A stretch of DNA of 64,000 nucleotides from CAIVPM01 sp964615145 (GTDB lineage Bacteria > Bacteroidota > Bacteroidia > Chitinophagales > Chitinophagaceae), in NCBI GenBank assembly GCA_964615145.1, contig CAZTOP010000013.1, forward strand, positions 1 through 64,000, given 5' to 3'. The stretch's first letter is position 1. Each line of letters opens with the position of its first letter. Shown in pieces: positions 27,384 through 34,954 of this stretch. The notes under the pieces were generated by a model that was not told the DNA's origin, searched no databases, and saw only the letters and a program-made list of their open reading frames with translations. Both the position numbers and the translations under genes were made by a program.

Positions 27384-28121
27384 TTAACGATTGAAAAGTT
27401 TAACCACAATTGCAATAATTACTATTGCAGCTATGATGTAAATAATATTGTTTTGTGTGCTGCCTGTTGTTGCTTCTGTGCTTTGGTCGGCTGCTTGTGT
27501 AATGGCTGCTAGTGTTTGCGTTTGCTTTATGTCGTTGGTGCGTGTGGCACAACTCATATTGCTGTATGCTGCTAATAGATTACTTTGTATATCGCCTAAA
27601 ATCATTGTAATACTACTATGTCTGTATCTGTTTTGGTCGGCCACTAATTGCTTATCGGCGTTAAGTTTTTCGATTTCCAAGGCGTCTAATTGTTCTTTAA
27701 TTCTTTGGCAATTATTGGCATCAACTAAACTATAGTTTGCGTACTTTAAGTAATACTTTATTGATAGGGAATAATTATAAACATTTGCTACATATCCGCT
27801 ACAGTTAGGATATTTGCCCGGTGAACCAGGATTTATTGGGATTATGCCGTATTTATTGTAAGTGTATAAAATAGCATCGTTGGCAGCATCTGATTTTAAA
27901 AAGTTCTCCAGCTCGGTATAAATAATAGGGTCGCCTAGCCATTGTGTCAAACATTCTTTATAAGTTGGCAATACTGCTAACATATTTTTTTTAATACCGC
28001 TTATACTGGTATCGGAATAATTAACACTAGAATTTACAACACTTGCTGCTTGTGCTGCTAGTGCTGCATTATTTTGAGCATATTGTTGTGCTAGGCTTAT
28101 TTGATTATTATATGAAAGCAT
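27384..28121 (-). CDS. tail-anchored provirus protein, 245 aa
   Basis: Ala/Gln-rich start, a middle region with several Tyr and paired Cys, a helical part and one C-terminal membrane helix (IIYIIAAIVIIAIVVKLF). It is the largest of the tail-anchored proteins. Its start codon overlaps the stop of the upstream gene (TAATG), suggesting coupled translation. No family recognised. Confidence 0.65.
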   Translation of the reverse strand: MLSYNNQISLAQQYAQNNAALAAQAASVVNSSVNYSDTSISGIKKNMLAVLPTYKECLTQWLGDPIIYTELENFLKSDAANDAILYTYNKYGIIPINPGSPGKYPNCSGYVANVYNYSLSIKYYLKYANYSLVDANNCQRIKEQLDALEIEKLNADKQLVADQNRYRHSSITMILGDIQSNLLAAYSNMSCATRTNDIKQTQTLAAITQAADQSTEATTGSTQNNIIYIIAAIVIIAIVVKLFNR

Positions 28122-28492
28122 TATTTACGTTTTAATACTATTAAAGCAATTAATGCTATTACTGCAATTGCTATGATTAAATAAATATTTTTATTGCTGC
28201 TGCTGTTACTATTTTGTTGCTGTTGTAGCTTAATTTTTGTTACTGCATCGGTTAAAATCAAAAGCCTGTCTGTATCGTTTTTTGCTGTGTTTAGTTGGTT
28301 TTGCAATACATATTGTTGCTCGTTGCTTAACCCTTGCAAACTTTGTTGAAAGTGCTGTTCCTGTGCTTTTAAATCCAGTTGTTTTTTTGCAATACTTTGT
28401 CCTAAAAGCCCATTTATTAAACTTGTTGCTCCTCCTATAATTGCACCCCAAGGCGTACTGTTTTTTACTACTGCTGCTGCTTCTGCTGCCAT
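28121..28492 (-). CDS. two-helix membrane protein with Gln-rich coiled coil
   Basis: 123 aa. A short hydrophobic N-terminal segment (WGAIIGGATSLINGLLG), a Gln-rich helical linker (KKQLDLKAQEQHFQQSLQGLSNEQQYVLQNQ) and a C-terminal membrane helix (IYLIIAIAVIALIALIVL) ending in KRK. Likely virion membrane or assembly protein; function unknown. Confidence 0.65.
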   Translation of the reverse strand: MAAEAAAVVKNSTPWGAIIGGATSLINGLLGQSIAKKQLDLKAQEQHFQQSLQGLSNEQQYVLQNQLNTAKNDTDRLLILTDAVTKIKLQQQQNSNSSSNKNIYLIIAIAVIALIALIVLKRK

Positions 28493-28499
28493 TGCTTAA

Positions 28500-28865
28500 T
28501 TATTTTTTCTTTAACACAAAAAACATTATTGTAATTAATACAAGTATTGCTACTACTACTAAAACAATTGTTGCTGTGTTGCTTTTTTTTGTTTCGGCTG
28601 CTGGTGTATTTATAACTATTGGTTGCTGTGCCTGTTGGGCTGCTTGTGCTGCTGTTGGTGCTGGTTGTTGCTGTGCTGTGTAGTTTACATTGTTTCCATT
28701 ACTTGCACCTACAATATTTGCATAAGTATTGCCTAACTGACTAATTGCACCTAACCAACTAAACACGCCACCTGTGCTGCTTTGTGATTGCTTTGTAGGG
28801 TCGTAGTTTGTGTAGTCGTTTAAGCCATCATCTACCCACTCGCCTTTTGCATTTTTATAAACCAT
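28500..28865 (-). CDS. tail-anchored provirus protein, 121 aa
   Basis: Begins with a short positively and negatively mixed segment MVYKNAKGEWVDDGLNDYTNYDP, followed by an Ala/Gln-rich stretch and a C-terminal membrane helix (ATIVLVVVAILVLITIMFFVL) ending in KKK. The same end plan recurs in at least five neighbours. Function unknown. Confidence 0.65.
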   Translation of the reverse strand: MVYKNAKGEWVDDGLNDYTNYDPTKQSQSSTGGVFSWLGAISQLGNTYANIVGASNGNNVNYTAQQQPAPTAAQAAQQAQQPIVINTPAAETKKSNTATIVLVVVAILVLITIMFFVLKKK

Positions 28866-28885
28866 AACTGTATTTTAAATTGTTT

Positions 28886-29395
28886 TTAAATTTGGGTTTC
28901 TCCGTCGGTATCTATTGTATTGCTTACAACATTTTCGGCTTTGTTTTTTGCTTTCTCCTCAGCTAGTTTGCTATATTCTAATTGTGTTAGTAAATCAACG
29001 CTATGCCCTTTTACAACTTCTTTTCCTCCGTTGCTTAGTTTAGCCATTTCGCTTGCTAATTGCTTGTAAATAGCTGCTTTCATTGCTGGAGTTGCTGTTT
29101 TTAAATACTGTAATAATTTTATAATTGCCTGTACTGGGTCGGGTTCGTTGGCTATGTCTTGTGTAATGGCTAAGGCGTTTAAAGCCTTGCCACAATTAGC
29201 CAAAAGAAAGGCTCTTATTTTATCATCAACATCGCCTGGAATAAGTGCTGTTACAATGTCGGCAACTGGACTTTCTAAAATACCTTTCAAGTTTTCAACA
29301 AATTTTATTGATGGTTGAATGTGGTTTTTTACCCAATTATCTACATTGATAAAAAGCGATTTTAAAAAGTCGAATATTTTTGAAAAAAAACTCAT
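28886..29395 (-). CDS. helical provirus protein, 169 aa
   Basis: Amphipathic N-terminus (FFSKIFDFLKSLFINVDNW), then a predicted all-helical body with DIVTALIPGDVDDKIRAFLL and TPAMKAAIYKQLASEMAKLSNG, and a polar C-terminus. It has no obvious membrane helix, unlike its neighbours. I do not recognise it. The amphipathic start could bind the membrane surface. Confidence 0.6.
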   Translation of the reverse strand: MSFFSKIFDFLKSLFINVDNWVKNHIQPSIKFVENLKGILESPVADIVTALIPGDVDDKIRAFLLANCGKALNALAITQDIANEPDPVQAIIKLLQYLKTATPAMKAAIYKQLASEMAKLSNGGKEVVKGHSVDLLTQLEYSKLAEEKAKNKAENVVSNTIDTDGETQI

Positions 29396-29399
29396 AAAA

Positions 29400-29573
29400 T
29401 TATTTTTTTGTTGTTGTTACCTCAATAACTGTCACTCTTTTGTCTAAGTCTTGAACTGCTTTTTTTACTTCTTTAAATTCCTCTAATATTCCTCTTAAAA
29501 AATACACAATTAGCGGAAAGCCTATAATCATTACTATACGGCTAATTATTACAAGTTCTTCTGTATGCTGCAT
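29400..29573 (-). CDS. small holin-like membrane protein, 57 aa
   Basis: A short frame filling the gap between two larger genes (4 bp and 5 bp spacings). It reads a membrane helix (VIISRIVMIIGFPLIVYFLRG) followed by a charged coiled coil (LEEFKEVKKAVQDLDKRVTVIEV) and KK end. The layout, helix then basic coiled coil, is like small phage holins or spanin-type helpers, but there is no sequence match I can claim. Confidence 0.65.
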   Translation of the reverse strand: MQHTEELVIISRIVMIIGFPLIVYFLRGILEEFKEVKKAVQDLDKRVTVIEVTTTKK

Positions 29574-29578
29574 ATTGG

Positions 29579-29770
29579 CTATTTTCTTTTTATGGCAACA
29601 AAAACGATTAACAAAAACAACACAACTCCAGCACCTATGTATAACATTTTTTTTGCTGTATCGGTTGTTGCTGCTGCTTGTTCAGTTGCTGTTGTTGCTG
29701 TGGCTTCTTTAGTGCCTACATACACGCCCACTGCGTTGGCTGCTGCGTTTGCTATTTCTGCTATTGACAT
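29579..29770 (-). CDS. small tail-anchored provirus protein, 63 aa
   Basis: Ala/Thr-rich N-terminus and a C-terminal membrane helix (MLYIGAGVVLFLLIVFVAI) ending in KRK. First gene after the capsid-unit terminator. Likely virion membrane protein. Confidence 0.65.
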   Translation of the reverse strand: MSIAEIANAAANAVGVYVGTKEATATTATEQAAATTDTAKKMLYIGAGVVLFLLIVFVAIKRK

Positions 29771-29783
29771 AATATTGATTTTA

Positions 29784-29821
29784 AAAAGAAAGGCAACGCC
29801 AGTTTAAGGGTCGTTGCCTTT
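29784..29821 (-). terminator. hairpin after capsid candidate
   Basis: Perfect 10-bp stem AAAGGCAACG/CGTTGCCTTT followed on the minus strand by a T-rich tail (TTTCTTTTTAA). It lies 35 bp past the stop of the 29856-30503 gene. Partial read-through would be needed to reach the downstream genes unless they have a promoter. Confidence 0.85.
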
Positions 29822-29855
29822 GGCTTATTGGTCGGCGTGGAAAAGTGGTTTATGT

Positions 29856-30503
29856 TTATCTAGCACCTAAGTAACTGTTTGCTGCTGCTGCTGTAGCTGA
29901 GTCGCTAAGTGCAGCCTGTGCTAGTCTGTACAATGCTAAATCTGCGTTGTAAGATGCACCACAAAAGAAAGTGATTGTAGTTACTGTTGGCGTTCCCTCT
30001 GCAATACGTTTTGGAACAATTAATTTTACTTCTGTTTCTGCGTCTAATTGATATTGTTGGGTAACAGTAATCAATTTTTCGTTAGGGTTTGCAGGGTTTT
30101 TGTACGATGCAAGATTGATTTTTTGAGGCGTTTTATTGCCAAATACACTTTTCTCTGCAAGTGTCATTGTTTTGCTTAATTGGCTGCTATTATCGCACTC
30201 GATTTGTGTTCTTAAAACACGAGTAGGATAATGCAATGTTGCTGCTACAAATTGGTCGATTGTTACGTCCTCGCTTCCGCTAGATGCAGTTAAGCCTGTT
30301 ACGCCTCCAATTGTACCGTCTGTTAAAAGTTTTGCGTTTTCTGTGTAGTAACTAGGTGCTAAACTAATTTCGTGGTCGCTAGTTGTGTTATTCTCGATAG
30401 TTACTGTAAAAAAGCGTTCGCCCATATTGGCTGCTTCGTTACCAAAATTTGTGGCATTGCCTAAATCAATGGCTGCTGCGTCTGCAATTTGCTGTGGTGT
30501 CAT
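29856..30503 (-). CDS. candidate major capsid protein
   Basis: 215 aa, no signal or membrane helix, predicted mostly beta: strands such as GERFFTVTIENNT, HEISLAPSYYT, RVLRTQIECDN, KLITVTQQYQL, EVKLIVPKR and VTTITFFCGAS, flanked by short helical ends. Together with the 52-aa gene it forms a unit bounded by strong hairpins on both sides, the pattern expected for a protein made in large amounts. This size and beta content suit a jelly-roll capsid, single rather than double, since double jelly-rolls usually exceed 250 aa. No homologue is recognised; another abundant virion protein is the main alternative. Confidence 0.55.
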   Translation of the reverse strand: MTPQQIADAAAIDLGNATNFGNEAANMGERFFTVTIENNTTSDHEISLAPSYYTENAKLLTDGTIGGVTGLTASSGSEDVTIDQFVAATLHYPTRVLRTQIECDNSSQLSKTMTLAEKSVFGNKTPQKINLASYKNPANPNEKLITVTQQYQLDAETEVKLIVPKRIAEGTPTVTTITFFCGASYNADLALYRLAQAALSDSATAAAANSYLGAR

Positions 30504-30557
30504 AGTTTAATTTTTTGACTGGTTTTTGAATGATTTTTTGTGTGTGTTGTAATGTGA

Positions 30558-30716
30558 TTACGCTGCTTTTTTGCTAGATGCAAAAGGCTTTAATGTACTG
30601 TCGCCAATTGTACCATCTTTGGCAACAACTTTGCTAGATTTTACAACGATTGCTGCAATAACTAAAGCCACTACTGCTACCATTGCCAAGTTTGCCCATT
30701 TGTTTGAAAAGAACAT
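30558..30716 (-). CDS. small membrane protein before capsid candidate, 52 aa
   Basis: Short frame reading MFFSNKWANLAMVAV then a membrane helix (MVAVVALVIAAIVV) and a polar tail (KDGTIGDSTLKPF). It is 54 bp upstream of the capsid candidate and probably shares its transcript. Likely virion membrane protein. Confidence 0.65.
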   Translation of the reverse strand: MFFSNKWANLAMVAVVALVIAAIVVKSSKVVAKDGTIGDSTLKPFASSKKAA

Positions 30717-30862
30717 AAATTTTTGTTTTTGTGTGATGAAATATTTTCGATTGAGACTGCAAAATACTACACACTTACAAACGGCTACAACTCAATATTT
30801 ATCTATGTTTCACCATTTTTAACAGTTATAAACTATTGATAACTATTGCAACATTTTTTAAT

Positions 30863-30896
30863 AAAAAAAACCTTCCAGTATAAAACTGAAAGGTTA
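30863..30896 (-). terminator. hairpin terminator upstream of capsid unit
   Basis: Stem AACCTTTCAGT/ACTGGAAGGTT with one mismatch, loop TTTAT, and eight T on the minus strand. It ends the ATPase-side transcript before the capsid unit begins. Confidence 0.85.
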
Positions 30897-30923
30897 AAAA
30901 CCAAGTTGTTTAACTGTCAAAGC

Positions 30924-31181
30924 CTAAAATTTATTTATATGATGTTTTTGCTTTCGTTTCTGTCGTTGGTTTTTTAGTCGTATTGGTAGATGGGAATTAT
31001 TTAAACGTGGTAATGGTTTTATTTTGGGCAATGGCTTAAAATCTTCGTTGCCTGTATAGTTGTTTAGCTTTACTATTTTAACGCCTGTTTCTTTATCAAT
31101 TTTAAAAAGGCTTCTAACTGCAAAAAGAAAGATGATAAATATTGAGAAAAAAAATATTGTTTCGGGTGTGTAGGTTGTCAT
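30924..31181 (-). CDS. single-pass membrane protein with very basic tail
   Basis: 85 aa. Membrane helix near the start (IFFFSIFIIFLFAVRSLF), then a linker and a tail dense in Lys, Arg and His. The tail could touch viral DNA while the helix sits in a virion membrane. No family recognised. Confidence 0.65.
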   Translation of the reverse strand: MTTYTPETIFFFSIFIIFLFAVRSLFKIDKETGVKIVKLNNYTGNEDFKPLPKIKPLPRLNNSHLPIRLKNQRQKRKQKHHINKF

Positions 31182-31193
31182 AAAATATATTTT

Positions 31194-31400
31194 TTAACGT
31201 TCGCCAATAGTGCTGTAAATTTTATCAATTAAAGCTGGAGGCAATATTTTTTGCCCTTTCTTTTTTAAGCCTTTCAAATGCTCTTGCAACTCTTTGTCTA
31301 AATCTTCATAAGCACTTATCCAGTGTAACAAAATAGACACTCTTACTTTGTAAAAAGTGGCAATTCGTCCAAGTGTTATGGCTTCGGTTTTTTGGCTCAT
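31194..31400 (-). CDS. small protein with HTH-like segment
   Basis: 68 aa. The segment LGRIATFYKVRVSILLHWISAYEDLDKELQEHL resembles the short helix-turn-helix modules of Bacteroidota mobile elements (DUF4248-like). It begins 5 bp after the ATPase stop. Function, possibly regulatory or packaging-related, is unknown. Confidence 0.6.
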   Translation of the reverse strand: MSQKTEAITLGRIATFYKVRVSILLHWISAYEDLDKELQEHLKGLKKKGQKILPPALIDKIYSTIGER

Positions 31401-31404
31401 TGAG

Positions 31405-31968
31405 TTAGATTTTTATTACTGTGTGTGCGTTGTGGCTTTTATTTTTCTGTAGCTTTTCGGCTGCTGCCTTTATAGTATGCCAATTATTAAACTTTGGTTG
31501 CTTTACTTCTAAATTATCGCCTGTTTTAAACAATATAATTGCTTGATAATTTTTTGCTATGTATGGAGGCACGTCGCCCAACGTATGAAACATAAATGCT
31601 AAATCGAAATTTCGTTTACGTTTATCTATAATGCAACGTTTTAGGGCTGTAGAAATATTGCTGCTGATATACTTTGCAGCATCTTCAAAAATTACAAAAG
31701 CGTTGCGTTGAAAAGTGTTTAGCTGGTCAAACAAAATACTGTCGTCGGCATCTTCGCACCTTATTAATTTGCTTTTACAATGTGCTAAGCCGTCAATATC
31801 TACTACATCATAATCTTTATAAAATGGGTGTGCATCGGTATCTACTACAATTATTTTATTTTGTGGTGCCGCGTTTTTAAATGCCTCCGCAAACACATTG
31901 GCAATGGTTGTTTTGCCTGTGCCTTGACTGCCGATAAATAAATAAAGATTGTTTAGCCTTTCAGTCAT
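31405..31968 (-). CDS. P-loop ATPase, candidate A32/FtsK-HerA-type genome packaging ATPase
   Basis: 187 aa, a minimal ATPase. Walker A GSQGTGKTT at residues 13-21; Walker B FVIFEDA at 91-97; then KRKRNFDLAFMFHTLGDVPPYIAKNYQAIILF (about 117-147), which follows the conserved order in packaging ATPases of membrane-containing phages: a basic residue run, a hydrophobic strand, a polar sensor, a short proline turn and the last strand. Size is close to that of the packaging ATPases of this class (about 180-230 aa). Zot-like assembly ATPases of filamentous phages share this core and are the alternative, but no other filamentous-phage gene is present. Confidence 0.72.
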   Translation of the reverse strand: MTERLNNLYLFIGSQGTGKTTIANVFAEAFKNAAPQNKIIVVDTDAHPFYKDYDVVDIDGLAHCKSKLIRCEDADDSILFDQLNTFQRNAFVIFEDAAKYISSNISTALKRCIIDKRKRNFDLAFMFHTLGDVPPYIAKNYQAIILFKTGDNLEVKQPKFNNWHTIKAAAEKLQKNKSHNAHTVIKI

Positions 31969-31971
31969 TGT

Positions 31972-32589
31972 TTACAATGTTTTTAGTGCTGCTGCGTTTG
32001 GTGTTAATGCTCCTAATAAAGAAATCATTAATAGCATTTGTGGCGAAAGTTGTTGCTGTTTTTCTCTCAACATTTGTTTAAGCGAAAATTTTATATTTTC
32101 TGCTGCCCTTTGGTCAAAAGGCAAATCTTCTTGAAACTTTTTAACATTGTCGTATAGTTCCAATAAAGCAACTTCATCTGTATCATATTGTAATGTTTCA
32201 TTGCTTTTGTTTCTCGCTGCTACTTCCTGTTGTCTTAGCAATGAGTTAAGATGTTGCATTGCTCCAGCTCCTGCAATATCTTTTGCCTTACTTCTTAACT
32301 TTCTATTGCTTAGAAAAACAAATCCCCACTCTTGTACTGTGTCAAAAGTTGTTACAATAATATCTGCAACAAATTCGAGTTGTTCCTCTGTCATTGGCTG
32401 CTTATTGGCTGCCTGTTGTTTGGTTTGCTCCTGTTGTTGTGGTTGTTGTTCCTCTTGATGTGTTATGTTTTCCTCAACAACAACTGTTGCTGTTGCTGGA
32501 GTTTCAACCTCCGCAGCAACTGTAGTTGGTTGTAAACTTTCGTTTAATAGTTCTTGTGCTTCTTTGCTTAGTGAAACGCCTGTTTGCAT
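31972..32589 (-). CDS. Gln-rich provirus protein, 205 aa
   Basis: A Glu/Gln/Thr-rich N-terminal third, a helical middle (EEQLEFVADIIVTTFDTVQEWGF... KAKDIAGAGAMQHLNSLL) and a weakly hydrophobic C-terminus (MLLMISLLGALT). Its stop is 3 bp before the ATPase start. No family recognised. An ATPase accessory role is suggested by position only. Confidence 0.6.
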   Translation of the reverse strand: MQTGVSLSKEAQELLNESLQPTTVAAEVETPATATVVVEENITHQEEQQPQQQEQTKQQAANKQPMTEEQLEFVADIIVTTFDTVQEWGFVFLSNRKLRSKAKDIAGAGAMQHLNSLLRQQEVAARNKSNETLQYDTDEVALLELYDNVKKFQEDLPFDQRAAENIKFSLKQMLREKQQQLSPQMLLMISLLGALTPNAAALKTL

Positions 32590-32592
32590 CTT

Positions 32593-32868
32593 TTAAAGAT
32601 TTTTATGTTTGTTCAATAGTTCGATTAACGGCTTTAAGTCAATTTTATCAATAATGTTTTCCTTTTTACCTCCAAATATTGAAGGCATTGTATAGTTGGA
32701 CAATTCCTTTATAACCGATTTTACAATTACACTAATATTCATTTTATCGGGGAAAACGCCGTTGTTAGAAATTTTTAATCCGTCTGTAACAAAAAGAACA
32801 GTTGTTTTAATGGTTTTTAAATCCTGTTTTAAAGCTGCGTTTTCTTGTTGTAATTGTTCTATACTCAT
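32593..32868 (-). CDS. small coiled-coil provirus protein
   Basis: 91 aa. N-terminal coiled coil (MSIEQLQQENAALKQDLKTIKTT) and a polar C-terminus. Stop is 3 bp before the next gene. No family recognised. Confidence 0.6.
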   Translation of the reverse strand: MSIEQLQQENAALKQDLKTIKTTVLFVTDGLKISNNGVFPDKMNISVIVKSVIKELSNYTMPSIFGGKKENIIDKIDLKPLIELLNKHKNL

Positions 32869-32901
32869 AAAAAAGTGTTTTTGTATGGTTGAGTGATTGT
32901 T

Positions 32902-33405
32902 TTAAACTGTTGGCAACTTACTTATAGCTGTAAACAATGATTGTTTAAGGAGTTTATGTTCTATTTCAATGCTTCCATTTGTGCCGTCGGGTATAGGGAA
33001 TAATAAAGTAGGTATTTGTTTGTGTTCCCTACAAACTGCCTGATAGTTTACATAAAAATCGATGCACTTGGCAACAAAATCGCTGGGGTTTTCGCAAACT
33101 TTAAATTTGATAAGGTCTGCAATTATTGGTTTTAAATAGTTGTGTTGCTCCTCGCTTAAATTAGTAGTGTAGGGAATGCGTTTTTTAGCTTTTGAAACTT
33201 TGTTTTTTTCGGTTTTTACAACTTGTTTTTTTGTTGTTGGCTTTTCAGTTCCTGTTGTATCTTGTTTTACTTCCTCCGCTGGTGTTGGTGGTTGTGTTGT
33301 TTGTGTTGTTTCGGCAACAACTACTGTTGTATTTTCATTTTCGGGCAATGGTTCGCCGTTTTCTGTTAAATTTTGTAATAACATTACGTTTTGTTCTGTA
33401 TTCAT
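32902..33405 (-). CDS. first gene of structural block, possible DNA-binding protein
   Basis: 167 aa. A Thr/Gln/Pro-rich, Lys-ending N-terminal half (to about 75) precedes a folded part with TTNLSEEQHNYLKPIIADLIKFKVCENPSDFVAKCIDFYVNYQAVC, reminiscent of RHH-like or helical DNA-binding modules. Its promoter must lie in the heptamer-containing region upstream. As first gene of the block it could be a regulator; unproven. Confidence 0.55.
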   Translation of the reverse strand: MNTEQNVMLLQNLTENGEPLPENENTTVVVAETTQTTQPPTPAEEVKQDTTGTEKPTTKKQVVKTEKNKVSKAKKRIPYTTNLSEEQHNYLKPIIADLIKFKVCENPSDFVAKCIDFYVNYQAVCREHKQIPTLLFPIPDGTNGSIEIEHKLLKQSLFTAISKLPTV

Positions 33406-33539
33406 TTGTTTTAACTTTTACAACACAAAAAACAAGTTATTTTTTGGCAAGGTTTCGCCAATATTTACCAAGCAACTTTTTTGGGGAGTTTATTTTCTGA
33501 AAAAAGAAAAAACATAAAAAATCCTAAACACATTTTCAA

Positions 33540-33774
33540 TGTTACAAATGTTACAATGTTACAACATTGGTTATCAATTATTTATTTTGTAACATTTTGT
33601 AACATTGGCAACTTTTGTTACAAAAATGATTGTGTTGTTTATCAATGTTTTATGTTTTTATATTTTATAATTAACTATAAATCAATGTTGTAACATTTTG
33701 TAACATTGTAAAAAAGCATTGTTACGCTGAAAGCCTTTGCTGTATTGAGTTGTAACATTGTAACATTTGTAACA
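33540..33774. repeat. cluster of TGTTACA/TGTAACA heptamers (iteron-like)
   Basis: TGTTACA at 33540, 33549, 33557 and 33616; its reverse complement TGTAACA at 33588, 33598, 33689, 33699, 33751, 33759 and 33768; a near copy at 33720. Within a group the steps are 8-10 bp, close to one helical turn. This arrangement is typical of initiator-binding iterons, or of a multi-site operator controlling the structural block. Confidence 0.8.
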
Positions 33775-33812
33775 TAAAAAAAGTTGATAGAATTTTTATA
33801 AGTATTTGCCAT

Positions 33813-33838
33813 AAAAAAGCCTCCATAGTAGGAGGCTC
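33813..33838 (-). terminator. terminator of the early block
   Basis: Perfect 7-bp stem AGCCTCC/GGAGGCT with six T on the minus strand, just past the stop of the 33858-34754 gene. It separates early and structural transcription. Confidence 0.85.
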
Positions 33839-33857
33839 TAACGGCTTTTTGATCACT

Positions 33858-34754
33858 TTAAACTTTTGCTGCCATTAATGCAATTAGCTTTATAAATAGT
33901 GGCAATAGCTTAATCATTTCGCCGTCACTTAAATAGGCTCTCGGGTCGTATTTCGTTTCGTGCAAAAACTTGTTTACTATTCCCATTTTATACAATTCGT
34001 ATTGTATAAATTTTTCAAACGCTCGTGCAAAAATTTCATTTCTTCGAAACATATAGTCGCCGTCAAAATTTGCCTCTAGTCGCAAGTAATAGGCTGACTT
34101 TGTTTTATACTTTTCTTTCCAAATTATTTCGTCTATTAAATCGTTAATAGCTTTTCGCATAGGTGTAGAACGATGCTCCAAATATTTTGTTTTGGTGGTT
34201 CGTCCTCCGCTTAATGCTCCAACTTGGCTGTCAACTTCTTTGAATAAGCCAAAATAATAGTCTAGGGCATGTCCGTATTCGTGGGCAACACTTCCAGCAC
34301 CTCCAGTATAAACAAACCTAAACTCCTTGGGCTGGTCATAGTCGGCGTATCTAGTAACATTAATAATAAATGTGTGAGGCTCGAAATGTGCTAAAGCTCC
34401 GCCACTTCCTCTAGCACCAAATGAAAATGAGACTAAACCAAACAATCCAATATTTTGTTTAAAGTTTAAAACTTTACCCATGTCATAAAGTGCAATTGTT
34501 AAGGCAGAAATATAGTTAAACCTATCTTCCTGGGTTACCCAATTTCCAAACCCTACGGCGTTAAGTTTAAAACTCTTAATTAACTTTTCTACACTATCTA
34601 TTGTTTGGTATTCTCTAGGCAGTTTAACACCTTTCCTAAACTTTGTATAAAAGTTCTCGAAGCCTTTTTTTTGCCAGTAATCCTCCAACCTACTGTTTGC
34701 TCCAATAATGCCCGAAGTGTCCTGTAGTTTAATTGTTGTACTTTGTTTTTTCAT
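33858..34754 (-). CDS. LPD1-like zinc metallopeptidase
   Basis: 298 aa. The core HEYGHALDYYFG (about 157-168) carries an HExxH zinc site with a following Asp, after a Gly-rich FGARGSGGALAHFEPHTFIINVTRYAD stretch. This order resembles the large polyvalent-protein-associated domain 1 (LPD1) seen in giant phage and conjugative polyvalent proteins. Here it is a stand-alone gene at the end of the early block, and the C-terminal third (RRNEIFARAFEKFIQYELYKMG) fits the domain's second half. The substrate is unknown; cleavage or peptide-bond modification of a host factor is speculation. Confidence 0.72.
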   Translation of the reverse strand: MKKQSTTIKLQDTSGIIGANSRLEDYWQKKGFENFYTKFRKGVKLPREYQTIDSVEKLIKSFKLNAVGFGNWVTQEDRFNYISALTIALYDMGKVLNFKQNIGLFGLVSFSFGARGSGGALAHFEPHTFIINVTRYADYDQPKEFRFVYTGGAGSVAHEYGHALDYYFGLFKEVDSQVGALSGGRTTKTKYLEHRSTPMRKAINDLIDEIIWKEKYKTKSAYYLRLEANFDGDYMFRRNEIFARAFEKFIQYELYKMGIVNKFLHETKYDPRAYLSDGEMIKLLPLFIKLIALMAAKV

Positions 34755-34917
34755 TTTGGTAGGTTTGACTAAAAAGTCTTTCCAAAAATGTTTTTTTGGA
34801 TGGCTTTTTGGGTTTACGAATAGGGTTTACATACTTGCTGCCTCCTGTTAGTACGGCTTCTGTTTTTAGTTTGCCTCGTGCTGCTTTGTCGAGGACTTGT
34901 TTTTGTTCCTTTGTCAT
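34729..34917 (-). CDS. small basic early protein
   Basis: 62 aa, Lys-rich, no membrane helix. Overlaps the start of the metallopeptidase gene by 26 bp in another frame and lies 37 bp after the methylase-like gene. Probably translated but not certain. Confidence 0.5.
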   Translation of the reverse strand: MTKEQKQVLDKAARGKLKTEAVLTGGSKYVNPIRKPKKPSKKTFLERLFSQTYQNEKTKYNN

Positions 34918-34954
34918 TGTGTTTTATTTAAAGGGTGAAAAAATGAGTAGTTGA

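Larger units (their letters stand above)
33406..33857. other. non-coding hub: candidate origin and structural-block promoter
   Basis: A 452-bp gap between the two leftward blocks. It holds eleven exact heptamers TGTTACA or TGTAACA (33540-33774), a TTGGC/GCCAA inverted repeat at 33444-33461 close to the first structural gene, and a terminator (33813-33838). Short plus-strand frames here are AT-driven and not convincing. Confidence 0.6.

Noticed and set aside
29565..29807. Plus-strand 80-aa ORF opposite a small membrane protein
   Set aside because: Mirror of an Ala/Thr-rich membrane gene on minus; the whole block is transcribed leftward and the ORF crosses a terminator hairpin.
33481..33693. 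Plus-strand ORF in the heptamer region
   Set aside because: Low-complexity Phe/Ile-rich translation spanning repeats and AT tracts, without initiation context; more likely non-coding.
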